From Planktotalea sp. (GTDB lineage: Bacteria > Pseudomonadota > Alphaproteobacteria > Rhodobacterales > Rhodobacteraceae), in NCBI GenBank assembly GCA_024645145.1, contig JAHEGL010000071.1, forward strand, positions 1-8,200: a stretch of DNA of 8,200 bases. The letters run 5' to 3'. Below, piece after piece: positions 1-5,145 of this stretch. The notes under the pieces are model-generated. The model was not told the origin of the DNA. It saw only the letters and a program-made list of their open reading frames with translations, and made no database searches. The position numbers and the translations under genes are program-made. Numbering within the stretch: position 1 is the stretch's first letter; each line of letters begins with the position of its first letter.

Positions 1-345
1 TGCACCCGCCTCGAGCGAAAGATCCTTTTTCGTATCATCACCACTGATCGCCAAGAGCGAATGAATACGCGGTTCCGATTCTGCCAACTCTTTGATCAGC
101 TCTGCGCCTGAACCATCGGGAAGTCCAAGGTCAATGATCGCGACGCTGGGGCGATACACCTGTAAATGACGCCGCGCCGAACGCAGGCAATCCGCACGTC
201 GAATACGTGCACCGCTGCGCAGACACAGCAGTCGCATCGCATCGCAAGCAAATCGACTGTCTTCTGCCACTAAGATGGTCAATCCAAGCAACGGGCGGGT
301 TGCCGTCGCCGCGGGCGTTAAGGATGTGTATTCCAGTTCATTCAT
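1..345 (-). CDS. Response regulator receiver-domain protein, N-terminal part (cut by window edge)
   Basis: Reading from ATG at 345-343 gives 115 open residues that run off the left edge. After a roughly 20-residue leader, a CheY-like receiver domain begins (LTILVAEDS, residues 22-30). E28 and D29 form the acidic metal-binding pair, D72 in AIIDLGLPDGSG is the expected phospho-acceptor, and S101 in LLAISGDD is the switch Ser/Thr. The last visible residues, EAGA, match the segment just before the conserved receiver Lys, which lies outside the window. Family knowledge: such proteins take phosphate from a histidine kinase. No output domain or partner kinase is visible, so the controlled process is unknown. 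GAGGGA at 349-354 is a fair ribosome binding site. The gene is divergent from mce, with 161 bases between the two starts. The region before the receiver domain and several Arg/Cys-rich turns (residues 41-60) are not typical of CheY itself. Confidence 0.88.
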   Translation of the reverse strand, partial: MNELEYTSLTPAATATRPLLGLTILVAEDSRFACDAMRLLCLRSGARIRRADCLRSARRHLQVYRPSVAIIDLGLPDGSGAELIKELAESEPRIHSLLAISGDDTKKDLSLEAGA

Positions 346-380
346 GGTTCCCTCGAATCTATATCAGCTGCCCTCAACGC

Positions 381-396
381 TAGGCCAACGAGCCTA
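381..396. promoter_or_regulatory. Short inverted repeat in the divergent intergenic region
   Basis: TAGGC (381-385) and GCCTA (392-396) form a perfect 5-base inverted repeat around a 6-base spacer. It lies about 36 bases upstream of the response-regulator start and upstream of the mce promoter candidate. The size and place would suit a dimeric regulator, but arms this short arise by chance often, so this is only a candidate operator. Confidence 0.2.
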
Positions 397-447
397 ACAA
401 GTGATTAATCCTCCCCATATTTAGCGAGGCCGCGTCTATGCGTCCGC

Positions 448-478
448 TTGCCGAAACTCACACGCCGCGCCATATAGT
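448..478 (+). promoter_or_regulatory. Candidate sigma-70 type promoter for mce
   Basis: TTGCCG at 448-453 and TATAGT at 473-478 resemble -35 and -10 boxes, with a longer than ideal 19-base spacer. Transcription would begin near 485, giving a leader of about 22 bases before the ATG at 507. If correct, the earlier in-frame ATG at 438 lies upstream of the transcript and cannot be the start. Confidence 0.35.
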
Positions 479-495
479 GCGCAAAGAAATGAACC

Positions 496-499
496 GGAG
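496..499 (+). promoter_or_regulatory. Ribosome binding site deciding the mce start
   Basis: GGAG ends 7 bases before the ATG at 507. No comparable site precedes the upstream in-frame ATG at 438, so this supports the shorter 134-residue protein. Confidence 0.6.
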
Positions 500-506
500 T
501 GTCCCG

Positions 507-911
507 ATGATTGGACGATTGAACCATGTAGCTATCGCAGTGCCTGATCTTGAAGCCGCCGCTGCGCAATACCGTGATGCGCTTGGCGCGAATGTGGGTG
601 CACCACAAGATGAGCCAGATCATGGCGTCACAGTTATCTTCATTGAGCTGCCAAACACCAAAATTGAACTTCTTTATCCATTAGGTGACGACAGCCCAAT
701 CAACGGGTTCCTAGAAAAGAACCCATCAGGCGGCATTCATCATGTGTGCTACGAAGTCGATGACATTATCGCTGCGCGTGATCAGATGGTTGCCTCAGGC
801 TTGCGTGTGCTTGGCAATGGAGAGCCAAAGATTGGCGCACATGGCAAACCGGTCATCTTTCTGCATCCAAAAGATATGAACGGAACTCTTACCGAGCTGG
901 AGCAAGTATAA
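507..911 (+). CDS. mce: Methylmalonyl-CoA epimerase
   Basis: Interconverts (2S)- and (2R)-methylmalonyl-CoA, linking propionyl-CoA carboxylase to methylmalonyl-CoA mutase in cytosolic propionate, odd-chain and branched-chain catabolism. The 134-residue protein is a single vicinal-oxygen-chelate unit with two repeats: GRLNHVAIAVPDL (residues 3-15) and GGIHHVCYEVDD (75-86). Candidate metal ligands are H7, H78 or H79, and E130 in LTELEQV; E54 in TKIELL is a conserved acidic residue of the family. Length matches alphaproteobacterial epimerases. An in-frame ATG at 438 would add 23 residues (RPLAETHTPRHIVRK and so on) with no family likeness; the ATG at 507 has GGAG seven bases upstream and starts exactly at the domain, so I chose it. 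The stop overlaps the next start as TAATG. A general glyoxalase-fold enzyme is the only real alternative, and is unlikely. Confidence 0.93.
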   Translation: MIGRLNHVAIAVPDLEAAAAQYRDALGANVGAPQDEPDHGVTVIFIELPNTKIELLYPLGDDSPINGFLEKNPSGGIHHVCYEVDDIIAARDQMVASGLRVLGNGEPKIGAHGKPVIFLHPKDMNGTLTELEQV

Positions 912-1207
912 TGGGCATCACATCAGCGCTCGTCCTATTCGCAGTCATTTGGTTCATGACGTTTCTTATTGTCATCCCAATCCGTCTTCAAACCCAAGGG
1001 GACGTGGGCGAGATTGTTCCTGGCACACATGCCGGATCCCCGGAACATCATAACCTCAAAAAGAAAGCATGGATTACCACCGCGATCAGCGCCGTATTGT
1101 GGTGCATCATCGCTGGGACGATCATTTCAGGTGTGATCAGCGTGCGCGATCTTGATATGTTTAACCGAATGGGCGACGCATCTGTGTCTGATGGAACAAA
1201 TGGGTAA
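911..1207 (+). CDS. DUF1467 family small membrane protein
   Basis: A 98-residue predicted inner-membrane protein with two hydrophobic segments, about residues 5-26 (ALVLFAVIWFMTFLIVIPI) and 54-77. They are joined by a polar loop carrying PGTHAGSPEHHNLKKK, the typical DUF1467 connector. No catalytic residues or biochemical role are known to me. The ATG overlaps the mce stop by one base (TAATG), so translation is probably coupled. Family knowledge: DUF1467 genes often follow mce in Rhodobacterales, which supports the assignment but not a function. The final 15 or so residues (DASVSDGTNG region) are hydrophilic and poorly constrained; they overlap, tail to tail, the last 47 bases of the EI24-family gene on the other strand. 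Confidence 0.85.
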   Translation: MGITSALVLFAVIWFMTFLIVIPIRLQTQGDVGEIVPGTHAGSPEHHNLKKKAWITTAISAVLWCIIAGTIISGVISVRDLDMFNRMGDASVSDGTNG

Positions 1208-1862
1208 AGGTTGCCGCGCCTAATATCGGTATAAACAAGTTCAGCAGTGGCACCGTGAGTGGCACTGCCATCAAACATCCAGCAAGCCAGATCAAACCGA
1301 AGTGTTCTTTACGCGCCTGCTTTGCGCCCTCTCGGCCAAGGCGGCGCATGGCGGCAATTTGAAAATACTCGCGGCCAAGCAAAAAGCCGTTGAGCGCCCA
1401 AAAGATGCAAATCGCAGCAAACGGCAACATCACATAGAGCAAGACAGCGACAATATTTGCACCGATCAAAATGCCTAAGAAATTGATCGTGTCGCGCAAG
1501 GATTCGTAGAACGAAACACCTTTCACAGGGGGCAAATGCGCATAGTTTTTGGCCTCCACGGCGGAGGCAACTTCATCCAAGAAAAGCGACGTAATCGCTG
1601 ACGCAACCGGCACCATCAAAAATGTTGACAAGAACAGCATCAAAAAGAGCGATCCCCAGCCAAGCAAATCGCCCAGCCACGTGACTTCGCCAATAACCGG
1701 CAGCACCATCGTGCCATCCACTGCTTCATTCATCAGCGTCAGAAACAGCGCATAAAAGCCCGCAAGCAAAGCAATTGTCAGCGCAACACCCAGGAGCAGG
1801 ACCCGGCGAAATCGTGGGTCGCCCATTTGGCCAATTGCTTTAAAGAATGACGACAGGATCAT
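1161..1862 (-). CDS. EI24 / CysZ-like multi-pass membrane protein
   Basis: A 233-residue integral membrane protein with hydrophobic stretches at roughly residues 20-45, 68-95, 125-155 and 188-220. The segment NGFLLGREYFQIAAMRRLG (158-176) and the tail GAATFTHLFH (215-224) are characteristic of bacterial EI24-domain proteins. Family knowledge: the fold includes CysZ, a sulfate permease of enterobacteria, but most alphaproteobacterial members have no proven substrate, and no sulfur assimilation gene is nearby, so I do not call it cysZ. The ATG overlaps the nitroreductase stop in an ATGA junction (1862-1859) with no good ribosome binding site, implying translational coupling. It is the last gene of the minus-strand unit. 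No terminator hairpin is visible after the stop, and the 3' end runs into the convergent DUF1467 gene. Confidence 0.85.
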   Translation of the reverse strand: MILSSFFKAIGQMGDPRFRRVLLLGVALTIALLAGFYALFLTLMNEAVDGTMVLPVIGEVTWLGDLLGWGSLFLMLFLSTFLMVPVASAITSLFLDEVASAVEAKNYAHLPPVKGVSFYESLRDTINFLGILIGANIVAVLLYVMLPFAAICIFWALNGFLLGREYFQIAAMRRLGREGAKQARKEHFGLIWLAGCLMAVPLTVPLLNLFIPILGAATFTHLFHQTQMRRPFG

Positions 1863-2437
1863 GCATCAACCCAAGACGTAATAGCGCTTAAGTCAGGGCG
1901 CGGACGTTCCGGCGGTGCCATCTTTTCTGTGCCGATATGAATAATGCCAGCGACACTCTCTTGCGAGCCCAGACCGAAACCAGCCTCGATAAATTCACGG
2001 TCATGGGACGGCCAACCAGAAAGCCAGTTTGCGCCCCATCCGCTCGCCAACGCAGCATTCAAAAGTGCCAAACAAACAGCGCCTGCAGAATAGGTTTGCT
2101 CTATCGCGGGGACTTTTTCGGACGGCTTTTGCACCTCTACGACCACAACAGCCAATTCGCCTGTTACGAATTGCGCGGCCCCCTTGGTTGTCTTCTCTGC
2201 GTCATAACCAAGTTGCGCACCACGTGCTTGAGCAAGCGTTGCCAAGCGATCCATCGCTTTGCCCTGCAACACGATAAAGCGCCACGGCTCCAACTTGCCA
2301 TGATCAGGCGTGCGTGCCGCAGCCGTCAAAAGTGGCTCTAACTCATCGCGGCTTGGAACAGGGCCTTGCAAGGTTTTCGCAGGACGCGAACGACGCGAGA
2401 GCATAAAGTCCATCGCAGCTGGATTTGGATATGGCAC
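1859..2437 (-). CDS. Nitroreductase family protein, YdjA-like
   Basis: A 192-residue flavin-dependent NAD(P)H oxidoreductase of the short nitroreductase (YdjA-like) class, cytosolic and likely a homodimer with FMN at the interface. Visible signatures are SRRSRP (14-19), which holds the FMN phosphate-contacting Arg/Ser; TPDHGKLEPWRFIVL (43-57), close to the family hallmark; and GWGANWLSGW (133-142) near the flavin face. The physiological substrate of this class is generally unknown. The start is GTG (2437-2435), backed by AAGGAG six bases upstream; the internal ATG at residue 9 would remove the start of the domain and lacks such a site. It lies 56 bases after the deacetylase stop and overlaps the EI24 gene by four bases, so it is in one unit with both. 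Confidence 0.9.
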   Translation of the reverse strand: MPYPNPAAMDFMLSRRSRPAKTLQGPVPSRDELEPLLTAAARTPDHGKLEPWRFIVLQGKAMDRLATLAQARGAQLGYDAEKTTKGAAQFVTGELAVVVVEVQKPSEKVPAIEQTYSAGAVCLALLNAALASGWGANWLSGWPSHDREFIEAGFGLGSQESVAGIIHIGTEKMAPPERPRPDLSAITSWVDA

Positions 2438-2443
2438 AAACGG

Positions 2444-2449
2444 CTCCTT
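2444..2449 (-). promoter_or_regulatory. Strong ribosome binding site for the GTG-start nitroreductase
   Basis: On the minus strand AAGGAG lies six bases before the GTG at 2437-2435. It is the best Shine-Dalgarno in this operon and justifies the non-ATG start. Confidence 0.65.
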
Positions 2450-2493
2450 CTTCGTTGCTGGCTACATCGGCACTCTGCCCGCAGGTTTCAAGC

Positions 2494-3600
2494 TTAAAGG
2501 CCCAGAGCATCTCGCATTTGCGCAATTTCGGAACTGATGAACCGCTGATGCGCAAGACCCGGTTGACGTTTTACATAAAGCTCCGCCATCGGATCAGGTG
2601 CAGTAATGTTGCTGCCACTCATTTCTTCCAGCACACCGTGCCCACAAAACGGAACATAGACCTCTGAATATCCGCCCTCATGCGCTATCATCAAACGACC
2701 TTCGCAAGTCTCATCCGCAAGCGACATGATCTGTCGCGTCATCTGGCGAAACGTATCCGCTGTCGCCATCATCCGACCAAGCGGGTCAATCAACGCCGCA
2801 TCAAACCCGCAAGCCACGATTATCACGTCAGGCTGAAACGCACGAATTTGGGGCAAAGCAATCTGCTCCATCACCTCAAGATAACTCGCGTGCCCAGCGC
2901 CCCCGCCTAGCGGGATGTTGAGATTGAAGCCTTCGCCCTCACCAGCCCCTCGATCTTCAAAGTCGCCAGTGCCGACAGGAAAATTGTTTTCTTGATGGAT
3001 CGAAATTGTCAGCACGTCCGAACGATCATAAAAGATCGCTTCTGTGCCATTGCCGTGGTGCACATCCCAATCCAGCACTGCGACGCGTTTGGCGAGACCA
3101 GCCGCCAAAGCCGCCTCGATCGCGATAGGAATATTCGCCAAAAGGCAAAAACCCATGGGCGTATCGGTCGTACAATGATGACCGGGGGGGCGCGAAAGCG
3201 AATAGGCGTTCTTCAGGTCGCCCCTCAAAACAGCCGCAAATGCGCTCTTGGCAAGGCCTGCAGACTGCGCAGCTATCTCAAACCCACCGGGGCCAAAAGG
3301 ACAGCGCGAACCAATTTCACCGCCACCAGTGTCAGAAAGGCGCTTAAACTCATCCAAGAAAGCCGCCGGATGCACACGCCGCAAATCTTCCATGCTCGCC
3401 AATGGCGCGCTTTGCATCGCAAGCTCACCAGATAGACCTGTCAAATCCATCAAATTTTTCATCCTGCGCTTACTCTCAGGGCTTTCAGGCAAACCGCCGT
3501 TCACCATCGGCTGCACAAAACCGCCTACAGGGAACATGCTCGCGTAGTTGCCGCCACCATGCCAAAACGTGCTCTCATCCCAGAAAAAACCTGTCTGCAT
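2494..3600 (-). CDS. Class II histone deacetylase-like amidohydrolase
   Basis: A 368-residue zinc amidohydrolase of the arginase/deacetylase fold, removing acetyl groups from acetyl-lysine or acetylpolyamine-like substrates in the cytosol. Motifs in order: RPPGHH (137-142) with the catalytic His pair; DWDVHHGNGT (177-186) giving zinc ligands D179 and H181; ISIHQ (199-203); CGFDAALIDPLGRM (264-277) with the third ligand D267; and HEGGY (307-311) with the catalytic Tyr311. All catalytic residues are intact. Length and the DPLGRM and PFCG features match bacterial class II HDAH enzymes of about 369 residues better than AcuC, which is class I. Upstream in-frame ATGs at 3645 and 3618 would overlap the preceding gene; the ATG at 3600 follows that gene's stop by one base and has GAAGGA eight bases upstream. 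The true substrate cannot be read from sequence; the nitroreductase neighbour gives no clear hint. Confidence 0.92.
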   Translation of the reverse strand: MQTGFFWDESTFWHGGGNYASMFPVGGFVQPMVNGGLPESPESKRRMKNLMDLTGLSGELAMQSAPLASMEDLRRVHPAAFLDEFKRLSDTGGGEIGSRCPFGPGGFEIAAQSAGLAKSAFAAVLRGDLKNAYSLSRPPGHHCTTDTPMGFCLLANIPIAIEAALAAGLAKRVAVLDWDVHHGNGTEAIFYDRSDVLTISIHQENNFPVGTGDFEDRGAGEGEGFNLNIPLGGGAGHASYLEVMEQIALPQIRAFQPDVIIVACGFDAALIDPLGRMMATADTFRQMTRQIMSLADETCEGRLMIAHEGGYSEVYVPFCGHGVLEEMSGSNITAPDPMAELYVKRQPGLAHQRFISSEIAQMRDALGL

Positions 3601-3601
3601 C

Positions 3602-3853
3602 TTACGATTCCTTCTCATCTTCCTCTGGGCGAATGCGGTAGACACCCTCTGGCAAATCCAGTGCTGCTGCGAGATCGCGCACTTGCTCCATGCTCAACGT
3701 TATCTTTTCCGCGCGATTTAGTCGTGGATTGAACTGTTCCAATGTGATGCATTCCGCAAATGCGTTTATCACCACATCCTCTTGGGCCACGCTTTGCGCC
3801 TCATCCACAAGCGTGATGATGCTAGAGTCAAATTCGTGTTCTATACTAAACAT
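3602..3853 (-). CDS. Small acidic conserved-looking hypothetical protein
   Basis: An 83-residue protein I do not recognise as a named family. It has no Cys pair, no signal peptide and no hydrophobic helix, so it is probably cytosolic. It is acidic at both ends (SIEHEFDSS near the start, RPEEDEKES at the end), with a middle that looks like beta strands and a helix (ITLSMEQVRDLAAALDLPEG, 51-70). Its stop is one base from the deacetylase ATG (TAAG then ATG), so the two are almost certainly co-transcribed and translationally coupled, which hints at a partner or accessory role that is not proven. ATG 3853 has no clear Shine-Dalgarno, so its mRNA leader may be short. It is the first gene of the minus-strand unit. 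Confidence 0.72.
   Translation of the reverse strand: MFSIEHEFDSSIITLVDEAQSVAQEDVVINAFAECITLEQFNPRLNRAEKITLSMEQVRDLAAALDLPEGVYRIRPEEDEKES
3609..3614 (-). promoter_or_regulatory. Ribosome binding site deciding the deacetylase start
   Basis: GAAGGA on the minus strand lies eight bases before the ATG at 3600, inside the 3' end of the preceding gene. It favours 3600 over the upstream in-frame ATGs at 3618 and 3645. Confidence 0.55.
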
Positions 3854-3977
3854 GGCGCCAGCTTAGGGCGCATTCTTAAAAGCAGCAACGCCAATCCCCG
3901 CAAATTCGTGACTAGTATTGAACGCGTCAGCCACCTATCTTGAGCGCAAACAGAGCATATGTAGGCAGCGCAAAACT

Positions 3978-4709
3978 ATGAAGACATATCTTCTCGTCCC
4001 ATTTCTAGCTTTCGGTCTTAGCGCCTGTGTGTCCGTATCGCGCCCAGCGCCAACGGCCCCGAGCGAACCCACGACACCTGCCGTCAGCACGCCGAACCCC
4101 ACGACATCGCTGCGCGCGGAACAAGCTGCACGTCAGTTTGTTAGAGTGGTGCGCACGGTCGAACCCGTGGCCGAAGCAGAATGTCGCGCGCGCACAACCA
4201 ATATGAATTGTGACTTTAACATCGTCGTTGATGATCGTCCGGGTCAGCCGCCAAATGCCTTTCAAACCCGTGACAAAGACGGTCGCCCGATTCTAGCTTT
4301 CAACATTCCGCTTATCGCCACGGTTCGGAATGCAGATGAGCTCGCGTTTGTCATGGGCCATGAGGCGGCACACCACATAAGAGCACACCTTGATCGGCAA
4401 CAACGTAACGCAACCGCGGGCGCACTTATCTTTGGTGGCATCGCAGCGATTACCGGCGCGGGCGAGCAAGCCATCGATTCTGCGCAACAAGTTGGCGCGA
4501 CTGTCGGCGCGCGCGGCTATTCCAAAGACTTTGAATTAGAAGCTGATGAGCTAGGAACAGTGATCGCACATAAAGCTGGGTATGATCCTGTCATTGGCGC
4601 GGCCTTCTTCACAAAGATCGCGGATCCAGGCAATAAATTCTTAGGCACACACCCACCCAACGCAGCGCGTATTGAAACGGTGCGCCGAACTGCGGCAACA
4701 CTGAAATAG
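3978..4709 (+). CDS. M48-type metallopeptidase lipoprotein
   Basis: A 243-residue zinc peptidase anchored as a lipoprotein facing the periplasm. The signal peptide is MKTYLLVPFLAFGLSAC with lipobox LSAC, so Cys17 is the lipidated residue. A Pro/Thr/Ser-rich linker follows (about 20-45). The catalytic part shows the HExxH motif HEAAH (128-132) and the downstream ligand in FELEADELG (185-193, E188), then the family tail THPPNAARIETV (224-235). This compact arrangement resembles M48-like lipoproteins such as the LoiP/YggG group, tied to outer-membrane protein quality control; the precise substrate is unknown. A longer frame opens at 3918, but starting there would put 20 charged residues before the signal peptide, so ATG 3978 is chosen. 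Its ribosome binding site is weak. A hydrophobic Gly/Ala-rich stretch (146-163) sits between the two zinc motifs. The stop overlaps the next GTG (TAGTG). Confidence 0.9.
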   Translation: MKTYLLVPFLAFGLSACVSVSRPAPTAPSEPTTPAVSTPNPTTSLRAEQAARQFVRVVRTVEPVAEAECRARTTNMNCDFNIVVDDRPGQPPNAFQTRDKDGRPILAFNIPLIATVRNADELAFVMGHEAAHHIRAHLDRQQRNATAGALIFGGIAAITGAGEQAIDSAQQVGATVGARGYSKDFELEADELGTVIAHKAGYDPVIGAAFFTKIADPGNKFLGTHPPNAARIETVRRTAATLK

Positions 4710-5092
4710 TGTTCCAAATTGCGCATGTTGTAACAGACCGTGGCTCCAAATACGCGGTCAGCGGGGCACCTGCGCGCTCCAAAACCGAAGCACTGAAACT
4801 TCTGAAAGAGCTCAAACGCAACAAACGTTTCGCAAAAGCGACACATAATACTTGGGCGTTGCATTGCTCAGACAGTGGGCCAATCAAGAATGATGATGGT
4901 GAAAGTGGTGCAGGCGCAATCATCCTGCGTATGTTGGAACGCGCAAATCTGACGGATCATCTTATCGTTGTCACCCGTTGGTATGGCGGTACGCATCTTG
5001 GTGGAGATCGCTTTCGGCGAGTCCAAGATTGCATCAATGCCTACCTAGAGCAAGCGCCTGACCTTCCGTCGCAACCCGCGCAAAAGGATTGA
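4709..5092 (+). CDS. Single-domain IMPACT / YigZ (UPF0029) family protein
   Basis: A 127-residue protein made of one IMPACT N-terminal-type domain, without the C-terminal DUF1949 domain found in full-length bacterial YigZ. The hallmarks are KATHNTWAL (43-51), the NDDGESGAG box (61-69) and IVVTRWYGGTHLGGDRFRR (86-104). The last box has RWYGG and GxDRF, as in eukaryotic IMPACT/Yih1, where YigZ usually has RYFGG and GTGGL. In eukaryotes this family binds Gcn1 and dampens Gcn2; in bacteria the role is unclear. The start is GTG, overlapping the peptidase stop by one base (TAGTG) with no strong ribosome binding site, so translation probably depends on the upstream gene. The C-terminal tail (from about residue 117) is Pro/Gln-rich and likely disordered. 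Identity of the domain is firm; function is not. Confidence 0.85.
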   Translation: MFQIAHVVTDRGSKYAVSGAPARSKTEALKLLKELKRNKRFAKATHNTWALHCSDSGPIKNDDGESGAGAIILRMLERANLTDHLIVVTRWYGGTHLGGDRFRRVQDCINAYLEQAPDLPSQPAQKD

Positions 5093-5094
5093 CA
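5089..5094 (+). promoter_or_regulatory. Consensus -35 hexamer overlapping the IMPACT-gene stop
   Basis: TTGACA at 5089-5094 is a perfect sigma-70 -35 box, 57 bases before the dmdB-like ATG. No good -10 follows at 16-18 bases (the best is around CACTCT/ACTCTC, 5111-5117). It could be an activator-dependent internal promoter or chance. Confidence 0.22.
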
Positions 5095-5131
5095 ATCCCT
5101 GCTGGCGCTTCACTCTCTGCGACAAACTCTG

Positions 5132-5136
5132 GGAGG
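5132..5136 (+). promoter_or_regulatory. Strong ribosome binding site for the acyl-CoA ligase
   Basis: GGAGG within a purine-rich run (5131-5146) ends nine bases before the ATG at 5146. It rules out the in-frame TTG at 5089 as the main start. Confidence 0.7.
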
Positions 5137-5145
5137 AGAGAAAAG

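Noticed and set aside
438..506. N-terminal extension of the epimerase from ATG 438
   Set aside because: The 23 added residues look unlike the family, no ribosome binding site precedes 438, and the candidate promoter lies after it.
1552..1568. Perfect GCCTCC/GGAGGC hairpin with a nearby T run, resembling a terminator
   Set aside because: It lies inside the EI24 coding sequence, and the T run is on the 5' side on the plus strand, so it is not a terminator in either direction.
2680..3547. Several plus-strand open frames of 76-147 residues opposite the deacetylase
   Set aside because: Arg/His/Pro-rich shadow translations of a well-supported gene; no independent signals.
3601..3645. Deacetylase start at ATG 3645 (15 extra residues)
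   Set aside because: It would overlap the preceding gene; the ATG at 3600 has a good ribosome binding site and begins where class II HDAH proteins begin.
3918..3977. Longer peptidase frame starting at 3918
   Set aside because: It would place charged residues ahead of a normal lipoprotein signal peptide that starts at 3978.
5089..5145. TTG start adding 19 residues to the acyl-CoA ligase
   Set aside because: The strong GGAGG and the conserved MLGQMM start place the beginning at 5146.
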